A stretch of 64,000 nt of DNA, taken from positions 12,737,383 through 12,801,382 of the forward strand of contig OX030955.1 in NCBI GenBank assembly GCA_943735955.1, given 5' to 3'. Position 1 is the stretch's first letter. Each line of letters opens with the position of its first letter. Positions 45,001 to 60,000 of this stretch are shown here, in pieces. Source of the DNA: Piscicola geometra. Lineage: Eukaryota; Annelida; Clitellata; Hirudinida; Piscicolidae. Position numbers and translations under genes: made by a program. The notes below the pieces were generated by a model. It was not told where the DNA came from. It saw nothing but the letters and a program-made list of their open reading frames with translations, and searched no databases.

Positions 45001-48000
45001 ACTGCATCAACAACAGTGCCGACTACTGCATCGACAACAGTGCCGACCACTGCATTAACAACAGTGCCGACTACTGCATCGACAACAGTGCCGACCACTG
45101 CATTAACAACAGTGCCGACCACTGCATCAACAACAGTGCCGACTACTGCATCGACAACAGTGCCGACTATTGCATCAACTACAGTGCCGACTACTGCATC
45201 AACAACAGTGCCGACTACTGCATCGACAACAGTGCCGACTATTGCATCAACTACAGTGCCGACTACTGCATTAACTACAGTGCCGACTACTGCATCAACA
45301 ACAGTGCCGACTACTGCATCGACAACAATGCCAACTACTGCATCAACTACAGTGCCAATTACTACATCGACAACAGTGCCGACTACTGCATCGACAACAG
45401 TGCCGACTACTGCATCAACTACAGTGCCGACTACGGCATCGACAACAGTGCCGACTACTGCATCGACAACAGTGCTGACTACTGCATCGACAACAGTGCC
45501 GACTATTGCATCAACAACAGTGCCGACTCCTGCATCGACAACAGTGCTGACTACTGCATCAACAACAGTGCCGACTATTGCATCAACTTTAGTGCCAACT
45601 ACTGCATCGACAACAGTGCCGACTACTGCATCGACAACAGTTCTGACTACTGCATCAACAACAGTGCCGACTACTGCATCAACAACAGTGCCGACTACTG
45701 CATCAACAACAGTGCCGACTACTGCATCAACAACAGTGCCGACCACTGCATTATCAACAGTGCCGACTACTGCATCGACAACAGTGCCGACTACTGCATC
45801 AACAACAGTGCCGACTACTGCATCGACAACAGTGCCGACCACTGCATTAACAACAGTGCCGACTACTGCATCGACAACAGTGCCGACTACAGCATCAACA
45901 ACAGTGCCGACTACTGCATCGACAACATCGCCGACTACTGCATCAACAGCACTGACGACTACTGCATCGACAACAGTGCCGACTACTGCATCAACAACAG
46001 TGCCGACTACGGCATCGACAACAGTGCCGACTACTGCATCAACAACAGTGCCGACTACTGCATCGACAACAGTGCTGACTACTGCATCGACAACAGTGCC
46101 GACTATTGCATCAACTACAGTGCCGACTTCTGCATCGACAACAGTGCCGACTACTGCATCAACAACAGTGCCGACTCCTGCATCGACAACAGTGCTGACT
46201 ACTGCATCAACAACAGTGCCGACTATTGCATCAACTTTAGTGCCAACTACTGCATCGACAACAGTGCCGACTACTGCATCGACAACAGTTCTGACTACTG
46301 CATCAACAACAGTGCCGACTACTGCATCAACAACAGTGCCGACTACTGCATCAACAACAGTGCCGACTACTGCATCAACTACAGTGCCGACTACTGCATT
46401 AACTACAGTGCCGACTACTGCATCAACAACAGTGCCGACTACTGCATCAACAACAGTGCCGACTACTGCATCAACTACAGTGCCGACAACTGCATTAACT
46501 ACAGTGCCGACTACTGCATCGACAACAGTGCCGACTACTGCATCAACAACAGTGCCGACTACTGCATCGACAACAGTGCCGACTACTGCATCAACAACAG
46601 TGCCGACTACTGCATCGACAACAGTGCCGACCACTGCATTAACAACAGTGCCGACTACTGCATCGACAACAGTGCCGACTACAGCATCAACAACAGTGCC
46701 GACTACTGCATCGACAACAGTGCCGACTACTGCATCAACAACAGTGCCGACTACTGCATCGACAACAGTGCCGACCACTGCATTAACAACAGTGCCGACT
46801 ACTGCATCGACAACAGTGCCGACTACTGCATCGACAACAGTGCCAAATACAGCATCAACAACAGTGCCGACTACTACATCGACAACAGTGCCGACCACTG
46901 CATCGACAACAGTGCCGAATACTGCATCAACAACAGTGCCGACTACTGCATCAAAAACAGTGCCGACTACTGCATCGACAACAATGCCTACTACTGCATC
47001 AACTACAGTGCCAACTAGTACATCGACAACAGTGCCGACTACTGCATCGACAACACTGCCGACTATTGCATCAACAACAGTGCCGAGTACTGCATCAACA
47101 ACAGTGCCGACAACTGCTTCAACAGCAGTGACGACTACTGCATCGACAACAGTGCCGACTACTGCATCAACAACAGTGCCGACTATTGCATCAACTACAG
47201 TGCCAACTACTGCATCGACAACAGTGCTGACTACTGCATCGACAACAGTGCTGACTACTGCATCAACAACAGTGCCGACTACTGCATCGACAACAGTGCC
47301 GACTACTGCATCAACAACAGTGCCGACTACTGCATCGACAACAGTGCCGACCACTGCATCAACAACATTGCCGACTAGTGCATCAACAGCAGTGACGACT
47401 ACTGCATCGACAACAGTGCCGACTACTGCATCAACAACAGTGCCGACTATTGCATCAAATACAGTGCCAACTACTGCATCGACAACAGTGCCGACTACTG
47501 CATCGACAACAGTGCTGACTACTGCATCAACAACAGTGCCGACTACTGCATCAACAACAGTGACGACTACTGCATCAACAACAGTGCCGACTACTGCATC
47601 AACAACAGTGCCGACTACTGCATCAACAACAGTGCCGACTACTGCATCGACAACAGTGCCGACTATTGCATCAACTACAGTGCCGACTACTGCATCAACA
47701 ACAGTGCCGACTACTGCATCGACAACAGTGCCGACTATTGCATCAACTACAGTGCCGACTACTGCATTAACTACAGTGCCGACTACTGCATCAACAACAG
47801 TGCCGACTACTGCATCGACAACAATGCCAACTACTGCATCAACTACAGTGCCAATTACTACATCGACAACAGTGCCGACTACTGCATCGACAACAGTGCC
47901 GACTACTGCATCAACTACAGTGCCGACTACTGCATCAATAACAGTGCCGACTACTACATCGACAACAATGCCAACTACTGCATCAACTACAGTGCCAATT

Positions 48001-51000
48001 ACTACATCGACAACAGTGCCGACTACCTCATCAACAGCACTGACGACTACTGCATCGACAACAGTGCCGACTACTGCATCAACAACAGTGCCGACTACGG
48101 CATCGACAACAGTGCTGACTACTGCATCAACAACAGTGCCGACTACTGCATCGACAACAGTGCTGACTACTGCATCGACAACAGTGCCGACTATTGCATC
48201 AACTACAGTGCCGACTTCTGCATCGACAACAGTGCCGACTACTGCATCAACAACAGTGCCGACTACTGCATCGACAACAGTGCCGACTACTGCATCAACA
48301 ACAGTGCCGACTATTGCATCTACTACAGTGCCAACTACTGCATCGACAACAGTGCCGACTACTGCATCGACAACAGTGCTGACTACTGCATCAACAACAG
48401 TGCCGACTACTGCATCGACAACAGTGCCGACTACTGCATCAACAACAGTGCCGACTACTGCATCGACAACAGTGCCGACCACTGCATCAACAACATTGCC
48501 GACTAGTGCATCAACAGCAGTGACGACTACTGCATCTAAAACAGTGCCGACTACTGCATCAACAACAGTGCCGACTATTGCATCAACTACAGTGCCAACT
48601 ACTGCATCGACAACAGTGCCGACTACTGCATCGACAACAGTGCTGACTACTGCATCAACAACAGTGCCGACTACTGCATCAACAACAGTGCCGACTACTG
48701 CATCAACAACAGTGCCGACTACTGCATCAACAACAGTGCCGACTACTGCATCAACAACAGTGCCGACTACTGCATCGACAACAGTGCCGACTATTGCATC
48801 AACTACAGTGCCGACTACTGCATCAACAACAGTGCCGACTACTGCATCGACAACAGTGCCGACTATTGCATCAACTACAGTGCCGACTACTGCATTAACT
48901 ACAGTGCCGACTACTGCATCAACAACAGTGCCGACTACTGCATCGACAACAATGCCAACTACTGCATCAACTACAGTGCCAATTACTTCATCGACAACAG
49001 TGCCGACTACTGCATCGACAACAGTGCCGACTACTGCATCAACTACAGTGCCGACTACTGCATCAACAACAGTGCCGACTACGGCATCGACAACAGTGCC
49101 GACTACTGCATCAACAACAGTGCCGACTACTGCATCGACAACAGTGCTGACTACTGCATCGACAACAGTGCCGACTATTGCATCAACTACAGTGCCGACT
49201 TCTGCATCGACAACAGTGCCGACTACTGCATCAACAACAGTGCCGACTCCTGCATCGACAACAGTGCTGACTACTGCATCAACAACAGTGCCGACTATTG
49301 CATCAACTTTAGTGCCAACTACTGCATCGACAACAGTGCCGACTACTGCATCGACAACAGTTCTGACTACTGCATCAATAACAGTGCCGACTACTGCATC
49401 AACAACAGTGCCGACTACTGCATCAACAACAGTGCCGACTACTGCATCAACAACAGTGCCGACTACTGCATCGACAACAGTGCCGACTACTGCATCAACA
49501 ACAGTGCCGACTATTGCATCTACTACAGTGCCAACTACTGCATCGACAACAGTGCCGACTACTGCATCGACAACAGTGCTGACTACTGCATCAACAACAG
49601 TGCCGACTACTGCATCGACAACAGTGCCGACTACTGCATCAACAACAGTGCCGACTACTGCATCGACAACAGTGCCGACCACTGCATCAACAACATTGCC
49701 GACTAGTGCATCAACAGCAGTGACGACTACTGCATCGACAACAGTGCCGACTACTGCATCAACAACAGTGCCGACTATTGCATCAACTACAGTGCCAACT
49801 ACTGCATCGACAACAGTGCCGACTACTGCATCGACAACAGTGCTGACTACTGCATCAACAACAGTGCCGACTACTGCATCAACAACAGTGCCGACTACTG
49901 CATCAACAACAGTGCCGACTACTGCATCAACAACAGTGCCGACTACTGCATCAACAACAGTGCCGACTACTGCATCGACAACAGTGCCGACTATTGCATC
50001 AACTACAGTGCCGACTACTGCATCAACAACAGTGCCGACTACTGCATCGACAACAGTGCCGACTATTGCATCAACTACAGTGCCGACTACTGCATTAACT
50101 ACAGTGCCGACTACTGCATCAACAACAGTGCCGACTACTGCATCGACAACAATGCCAACTACTGCATCAACTACAGTGCCAATTACTTCATCGACAACAG
50201 TGCCGACTACTGCATCGACAACAGTGCCGACTACTGCATCAACTACAGTGCCGACTACTGCATCAACAACAGTGCCGACTACTGCATCGACAACAATGCC
50301 AACTACTGCATCAACTACAGTGCAAATTACTACTTCGACAACAGTGCCGACTACTGCATCAACAGCACTGACGACTACTGCATCGACAACAGTGCCGACT
50401 ACTGCATCAACAACAGTGCCGACTACGGCATCGACAACAGTGCCGACTACTGCATCAACAACAGTGCCGACTACTGCATCGACAACAGTGCTGACTACTG
50501 CATCGACAACAGTGCCGACTATTGCATCAACTACAGTGCCGACTTCTGCATCGACAACAGTGCAGACTACTGCATCAACAACAGTGCCGACTCCTGCATC
50601 GACAACAGTGCTGACTACTGCATCAACAACAGTGCCGACTATTGCATCAACTTTAGTGCCAACTACTGCATCGACAACAGTGCCGACTACTGCATCGACA
50701 ACAGTTCTGACTACTGCATCAACAACAGTGCCGACTACTGCATCAACAACAGTGCCGACTACTGCATCAACAACAGTGCCGACTACTGCATCAACAACAG
50801 TGCCGACCACTGCATTATCAACAGTGCCGACTACTGCATCGACAACAGTGCCGACTACTGCATCAACAACAGTGCCGACTACTGCATCGACAACAGTGCC
50901 GACCACTGCATTAACAACAGTGCCGACTACTGCATCGACAACAGTGCCGACTACAGCATCAACAACAGTGCCGACTACTGCATCGACAACATCGCCGACT

Positions 51001-54000
51001 ACTGCATCAACAGCACTGACGACTACTGCATCGACAACAGTGCCGACTACTGCATCAACAACAGTGCCGACTACGGCATCGAGAACAGTGCCGACTACTG
51101 CATCAACAACAGTGCCGACTACTGCATCGACAACAGTGCTGACTACTGCATCGACAACAGTGCCGACTATTGCATCAACTACAGTGCCGACTTCTGCATC
51201 GACAACAGTGCCGACTACTGCATCAACAACAGTGCCGACTCCTGCATCGACAACAGTGCTGACTACTGCATCAACAACAGTGCCGACTACTGCATCAACA
51301 ACAGTGCCGACTACTGCATCGACAACAGTGCCGACTATTGCATCAACTACAGTGCCGACTACTGCATCAACAACAGTGCCGACTACTGCATCGACAACAG
51401 TGCCGACTATTGCATCAACTACAGTGCCGACTACTGCATTAACTACAGTGCCGACTACTGCATCAACAACAGTGCCGACTACTGCATCGACAACAATGCC
51501 AACTACTGCATCAACTACAGTGCCAATTACTTCATCGACAACAGTGCCGACTACTGCATCGACAACAGTGCCGACTACTGCATCAACTACAGTGCCGACT
51601 ACTGCATCAACAACAGTGCCGACTACTGCATCGACAACAATGCCAACTACTGCATCAACTACAGTGCAAATTACTACTTCGACAACAGTGCCGACTACTG
51701 CATCAACAGCACTGACGACTACTGCATCGACAACAGTGCCGACTACTGCATCAACAACAGTGCCGACTACGGCATCGACAACAGTGCCGACTACTGCATC
51801 AACAACAGTGCCGACTACTGCATCGACAACAGTGCTGACTACTGCATCGACAACAGTGCCGACTATTGCATCAACTACAGTGCCGACTTCTGCATCGACA
51901 ACAGTGCAGACTACTGCATCAACAACAGTGCCGACTCCTGCATCGACAACAGTGCTGACTACTGCATCAACAACAGTGCCGACTATTGCATCAACTTTAG
52001 TGCCAACTACTGCATCGACAACAGTGCCGACTACTGCATCGACAACAGTGCTGACTACTGCATCGACAACAGTGCCGACTATTGCATCAACTACAGTGCC
52101 GACTTCTGCATCAACAACAGTGCCGACTACTGCATCAACAACAGTGCCGACTACTGCATCAACAACAGTGCCGACTACTGCATCAACAACAGTGCCGACT
52201 ACTGCATCAACAACAGTGCCGACTACTGCATCGACAACAGTGCCGACTATTGCATCAACTACAGTGCCGACTACTGCATCAACAACAGTGCCGACTACTG
52301 CATCGACAACAGTGCCGACTATTGCATCAACTACAGTGCCGACTACTGCATTAACTACAGTGCCGACTACTGCATCAACAACAGTGCCGACTACTGCATC
52401 GACAACAATGCCAACTACTGCATCAACTACAGTGCCAATTACTTCATCGACAACAGTGCCGACTACTGCATCGACAACAGTGCCGACTACTGCATCAACT
52501 ACAGTGCCGACTACTGCATCAACAACAGTGCCGACTACTGCATCGACAACAATGCCAACTACTGCATCAACTACAGTGCAAATTACTACTTCGACAACAG
52601 TGCCGACTACTGCATCAACAGCACTGACGACTACTGCATCGACAACAGTGCCGACTACTGCATCAACAACAGTGCCGACTACGGCATCGACAACAGTGCC
52701 GACTACTGCATCAACAACAGTGCCGACTACTGCATCGACAACAGTGCTGACTACTGCATCGACAACAGTGCCGACTATTGCATCAACTACAGTGCCGACT
52801 TCTGCATCGACAACAGTGCAGACTACTGCATCAACAACAGTGCCGACTCCTGCATCGACAACAGTGCTGACTACTGCATCAACAACAGTGCCGACTATTG
52901 CATCAACTTTAGTGCCAACTACTGCATCGACAACAGTGCCGACTACTGCATCGACAACAGTTCTGACTACTGCATCAACAACAGTGCCGACTACTGCATC
53001 AACAACAGTGCCGACTACTGCATCAACAACAGTGCCGACTACTGCATCAACAACAGTGCCGACCACTGCATTATCAACAGTGCCGACTACTGCATCGACA
53101 ACAGTGCCGACTACTGCATCAACAACAGTGCCGACTACTGCATCGACAACAGTGCCGACCACTGCATTAACAACAGTGCCGACTACTGCATCGACAACAG
53201 TGCCGACTACAGCATCAAAAACAGTGCCGACTACTGCATCGACAACATCGCCGACTACTGCATCAACAGCACTGACGACTACTGCATCGACAACAGTGCC
53301 GACTACTGCATCAACAACAGTGCCGACTACGGCATCGAGAACAGTGCCGACTACTGCATCAACAACAGTGCCGACTACTGCATCGACAACAGTGCTGACT
53401 ACTGCATCGACAACAGTGCCGACTATTGCATCAACTACAGTGCCGACTTCTGCATCGACAACAGTGCCGACTACTGCATCAACAACAGTGCCGACTCCTG
53501 CATCGACAACAGTGCTGACTACTGCATCAACAACAGTGCCGACTATTGCATCAACTTTAGTGCCAACTACTGCATCGACAACAGTGCCGACTACTGCATC
53601 GACAACAGTTCTGACTACTGCATCAACAACAGTGCCGACTACTGCATCAACAACAGTGCCGACTACTGCATCAACAACAGTGCCGACTACTGCATCAACA
53701 ACAGTGCCGACCACTGCATTATCAACAGTGCCGACTACTGCATCGACAACAGTGCCGACTACTGCATCAACAACAGTGCCGACTACTGCATCGACAACAG
53801 TGCCGACCACTGCGTTAACAACAGTGCCGACTACTGCATCGACAACAGTGCCGACTACAGCATCAACAACAGTGCCGACTACTGCATCGACAACATCGCC
53901 GACTACTGCATCAACAACAGTGCCGACTACTGCATCGACAACAGTGCCGACCACTGCATTAACAACAGTGCCGACTACTGCATCGACAACAATGCCAACT

Positions 54001-57000
54001 ACTGCATCAACTACAGTGCCAATTACTTCATCGACAACAGTGCCGACTACTGCATCGACAACAGTGCCGACTACTGCATCAACTACAGTGCCGACTACTG
54101 CATCAACAACAGTGCCGACTACTGCATCGACAACAATGCCAACTACTGCATCAACTACAGTGCAAATTACTACATCGACAACAGTGCCGACTACTGCATC
54201 AACAGCACTGACGACTACTGCATCGACAACAGTGCCGACTACTGCATCAACAACAGTGCCGACTACGGCATCGACAACAGTGCCGACTACTGCATCAACA
54301 ACAGTGCCGACTACTGCATCGACAACAGTGCTGACTACTGCATCGACAACAGTGCCGACTATTGCATCAACTACAGTGCCGACTTCTGCATCGACAACAG
54401 TGCCGACTACTGCATCAACAACAGTGCCGACTCCTGCATCGACAACAGTGCTGACTACTGCATCAACAACAGTGCCGACTATTGCATCAACTTTAGTGCC
54501 AACTACTGCATCGACAACAGTGCCAACTACTGCATCGACAACAGTTCTGACTACTGCATCAACAACAGTGCCGACTACTGCATCAACAACAGTGCCGACT
54601 ACTGCATCAACAACAGTGCCGACTACTGCATCAACAACAGTGCCGACCACTGCATTATCAACAGTGCCGACTACTGCATCGACAACAGTGCCGACTACTG
54701 CATCAACAACAGTGCCGACTACTGCATCGACAACAGTGCCGACCACTGCATTAACAACAGTGCCGACTACTGCATCGACAACAGTGCCGACTACAGCATC
54801 AACAACAGTGCCGACTACTGCATCGACAACATCGCCGACTACTGCATCAACAGCACTGACGACTACTGCATCGACAACAGTGCCGACTACTGCATCAACA
54901 ACAGTGCCGACTACGGCATCGAGAACAGTGCCGACTACTGCATCAACAACAGTGCCGACTACTGCATCGACAACAGTGCTGACTACTGCATCGACAACAG
55001 TGCCGACTATTGCATCAACTACAGTGCCGACTTCTGCATCGACAACAGTGCCGACTACTGCATCAACAACAGTGCCGACTCCTGCATCGACAACAGTGCT
55101 GACTACTGCATCAACAACAGTGCCGACTATTGCATCAACTTTAGTGCCAACTACTGCATCGACAACAGTGCCGACTACTGCATCGACAACAGTTCTGACT
55201 ACTGCATCAACAACAGTGCCGACTACTGCATCAACAACAGTGCCGACTACTGCATCAACAACAGTGCCGACTACTGCATCAACAACAGTGCCGACCACTG
55301 CATTATCAACAGTGCCGACTACTGCATCGACAACAGTGCCGACTACTGCATCAACAACAGTGCCGACTACTGCATCGACAACAGTGCCGACCACTGCGTT
55401 AACAACAGTGCCGACTACTGCATCGACAACAGTGCCGACTACAGCATCAACAACAGTGCCGACTACTGCATCGACAACATCGCCGACTACTGCATCAACA
55501 ACAGTGCCGACTACTGCATCGACAACAGTGCCGACCACTGCATTAACAACAGTGCCGACTACTGCATCGACAACAGTGCCGACTACTGCATCAACAACAG
55601 TGCCGACTACTGCATCAACAACAGTGCCGACTACTGCATCGACAACAGTGCCGACCACTGCATTAACAACAGTGCCGACTACTGCATCGACAACAGTACC
55701 GACTACTGCATCAACAACAGTGCCGACTACTGCATCGACAACAGTGCCGACTACTGCATCAACAACAGTGCCGACTACTGCATCGACAACAGTGCCGACT
55801 ACTGCATCAACAACAGTGCCGACTACTGCATCGACAACAGTGCCGACCACTGCATTAACAACAGTGCCGACTACTGCATCGACAACAGTGCCGACTACAG
55901 CATCAACAACAGTTCCGACTACTGCATCGACAACAGTGCCGACTACTGCATCAACAACAGTGCCGACTACTGCAATGACAACAGTGCCGACCACTGCATT
56001 AACAACAGTGCCGACTACTGCATCGACAACAGTGCCGACTACTGCATCAACAACAGTGCCGACTACTGCATCGACAACATCGCCGACTACTGCATCAACA
56101 GCACTGACGACTACTGCATTATCAACAGTGCCGACTACTGCATCGACAACAGTGCCGACTACTGCATCAACAACAGTGCCGACTACTGCATCGACAACAG
56201 TGCCGACCACTGCGTTAACAACAGTGCCGACTACTGCATCGACAACAGTGCCGACTACAGCATCAACAACAGTGCCGACTACTGCATCGACAACATCGCC
56301 GACTACTGCATCAACAACAGTGCCGACTACTGCATCGACAACAGTGCCGACCACTGCATTAACAACAGTGCCGACTACTGCATCGACAACAATGCCAACT
56401 ACTGCATCAACTACAGTGCCAATTACTTCATCGACAACAGTGCCGACTACTGCATCGACAACAGTGCCGACTACTGCATCAACTACAGTGCCGACTACTG
56501 CATCAACAACAGTGCCGACTACTGCATCGACAACAATGCCAACTACTGCATCAACTACAGTGCAAATTACTACATCGACAACAGTGCCGACTACTGCATC
56601 AACAGCACTGACGACTACTGCATCGACAACAGTGCCGACTACTGCATCAACAACAGTGCCGACTACGGCATCGACAACAGTGCCGACTACTGCATCAACA
56701 ACAGTGCCGACTACTGCATCGACAACAGTGCTGACTACTGCATCGACAACAGTGCCGACTATTGCATCAACTACAGTGCCGACTTCTGCATCGACAACAG
56801 TGCCGACTACTGCATCAACAACAGTGCCGACTCCTGCATCGACAACAGTGCTGACTACTGCATCAACAACAGTGCCGACTATTGCATCAACTTTAGTGCC
56901 AACTACTGCATCGACAACAGTGCCGACTACTGCATCGACAACAGTTCTGACTACTGCATCAACAACAGTGCCGACTACTGCATCAACAACAGTGCCGACT

Positions 57001-60000
57001 ACTGCATCAACAACAGTGCCGACTACTGCATCAACAACAGTGCCGACCACTGCATTATCAACAGTGCCGACTACTGCATCGACAACAGTGCCGACTACTG
57101 CATCAACAACAGTGCCGACTACTGCATCGACAACAGTGCCGACCACTGCATTAAAAACAGTGCCGACTACTGCATCGACAACAGTGCCGACTACAGCATC
57201 AACAACAGTGCCGACTACTGCATCGACAACATCGCCGACTACTGCATCAACAGCACTGACGACTACTGCATCGACAACAGTGCCGACTACTGCATCAACA
57301 ACAGTGCCGACTACGGCATCGAGAACAGTGCCGACTACTGCATCAACAACAGTGCCGACTACTGCATCGACAACAGTGCTGACTACTGCATCGACAACAG
57401 TGCCGACTATTGCATCAACTACAGTGCCGACTTCTGCATCGACAACAGTGCCGACTACTGCATCAACAACAGTGCCGACTCCTGCATCGACAACAGTGCT
57501 GACTACTGCATCAACAACAGTGCCGACTATTGCATCAACTTTAGTGCCAACTACTGCATCGACAACAGTGCCGACTACTGCATCGACAACAGTTCTGACT
57601 ACTGCATCAACAACAGTGCCGACTACTGCATCAACAACAGTGCCGACTACTGCATCAACAACAGTGCCGACTACTGCATCAACAACAGTGCCGACTACTG
57701 CATTATCAACAGTGCCGACTACTGCATCGACAACAGTGCCGACTACTGCATCAACAACAGTGCCGAATACTGCATCGACAACAGTGCCGACCACTGCGTT
57801 AACAACAGTGCCGACTACTGCATCGACAACAGTGCCGACTACAGCATCAACAACAGTGCCGACTACTGCATCGACAACATCGCCGACTACTGCATCAACA
57901 ACAGTGCCGACTACTGCATCGACAACAGTGCCGACCACTGCATTAACAACAGTGCCGACTACTGCATCGACAACAGTGCCGACTACTGCATCAACAACAG
58001 TGCCGACTACTGCATCAACAACAGTGCCGACTACTGCATCGACAACAGTGCCGACCACTGCATTAACAACAGTGCCGACTACTGCATCGACAACAGTACC
58101 GACTACTGCATCAACAACAGTGCCGACTACTGCATCGACAACAGTGCCGACTACTGCATCAACAACAGTGCCGACTACTGCATCGACAACAGTGCCGACT
58201 ACTGCATCAACAACAGTGCCGACTACTGCATCGACAACAGTGCCGACCACTGCATTAACAACAGTGCCGACTACTGCATCGACAACAGTGCCGACTACAG
58301 CATCAACAACAGTTCCGACTACTGCATCGACAACAGTGCCGACTACTGCATCAACAACAGTGCCGACTACTGCAATGACAACAGTGCCGACCACTGCATT
58401 AACAACAGTGCCGACTACTGCATCGACAACAGTGCCGACTACTGCATCAACAACAGTGCCGACTACTACATCAACAACAATGCCTCCTACTGCATCAACT
58501 ACAGTGCCAATTACTACATCGAAAACAGTGCCGACCACTGCATCGACAACAGTGCCGACTAGTGCATCAACAGCAGTGACGACTACTGCATCGACAACAG
58601 TGCCGACTACTGCATCAACAACAGTGCCGACAACTGCATCAACAACAGTGCCGACAACTGCATCGACAACAGTGCCGACTATTGCATCAACAACAGTGCC
58701 GACAACTGCTTCAACAACAGTGCCGACTACTGCATCGACAACAGTGCCGACCACTGCATTAACAACAGTGCCGACTACTGCATCGACAACAGTACCGACT
58801 ACTGCATCAACAACAGTGCCGACTACTGCATCGACAACAGTGCCGACTACTGCATCGACAACAGTGCCGACTACTGCATCAACAACAGTGCCGACTACTG
58901 CATCGACAACAGTGCCGACCACTGCATTAACAACAGTGCCGACTACTGCATCGACAACAGTGCCGACTACAGCATCAACAACAGTGCCGACTACTGCATC
59001 GACAACAGTGCCGACTACTGCATCAACAACAGTGCCGACTACTGCATCGACAACAGTGCCGACCACTGCATTAACAACAGTGCCGACTACTGCATCGACA
59101 ACAGTGCCGACTACTGCATCAACAACAGTGCCGACTACTGCATCGACAACAGTGCCGACTACTGCATCGACAACAGTGCCGACCACTGCATTAACAAAAG
59201 TGCCGACTACTGCATCGACAACAGTACCGACAACAGCATCAACAACAGTGCCGACTACTGCATCGACAACAGTGCCGACTACTGCATCAACAACAGTGCC
59301 GACTACTGCATCGACAACAGTGCCGACTACTGCATCAACAACAGTGCCGACTACAGCATCAACAACAGTTCCGACTACTGCATCGACAACAGTGCCGACT
59401 ACAGCATCAACAACAGTTCCGACTACCTCATCGACAACAGTGCCGACTACTGCATCAACAACAGTGCCGACTACTGCAATGACAACAGTGCCGACCACTG
59501 CATTAACAACAGTGCCGACTACTGCATCAACAACAGTGCCGACTACTGCATCGACAACAGTGCCGACCACTGCATTAACAACAGTGCCGACTACTGCATC
59601 GACAACAGTACCGACTACTGCATCAACAACAGTGCCGACTACTGCATCGACAACAGTGCCGACTACTGCATCAACAACAGTGCCGACAACTGCATCGACA
59701 ACAGTGCCGACTATTGCATCAACAACAGTGCCGACAACTGCTTCAACAACAGTGCCGACTACTGCATCGACAACAGTGCCGACCACTGCATTAACAACAG
59801 TGCCGACTACTGCATCGACAACAGTACCGACTACTGCATCAACAACAGTGCCGACTACTGCATCGACAACAGTGCCGACTACTGCATCGACAACAGTGCC
59901 GACTACTGCATCAACAACAGTGCCGACTATTGCATCGACAACAGTGCCGACCACTGCATTAACAACAGTGCCGACTACTGCATCGACAACAGTGCCGACT

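Larger units (their letters stand above)
32820..57620. repeat. TTA-GTG-CCA marker family: 19 dispersed copies of a higher-order block
   Basis: The unusual triplet TTA GTG CCA (replacing ACA GTG CCG) starts at 32845, 34669, 37021, 38317, 39781, 41101, 42613, 44077, 45589, 46237, 49309, 50653, 51997, 52909, 53557, 54493, 55141, 56893 and 57541. In unit counts the spacings are 76, 98, 54, 61, 55, 63, 61, 63, 27, 128, 56, 56, 38, 27, 39, 27, 73 and 27. Most copies sit in the same context (CCT TCG and CTG units before, GTT CTG after). The mixture of recurrent spacings (27, 56, 61, 63) indicates repeated unequal exchange of blocks of several sizes. Confidence 0.85.
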
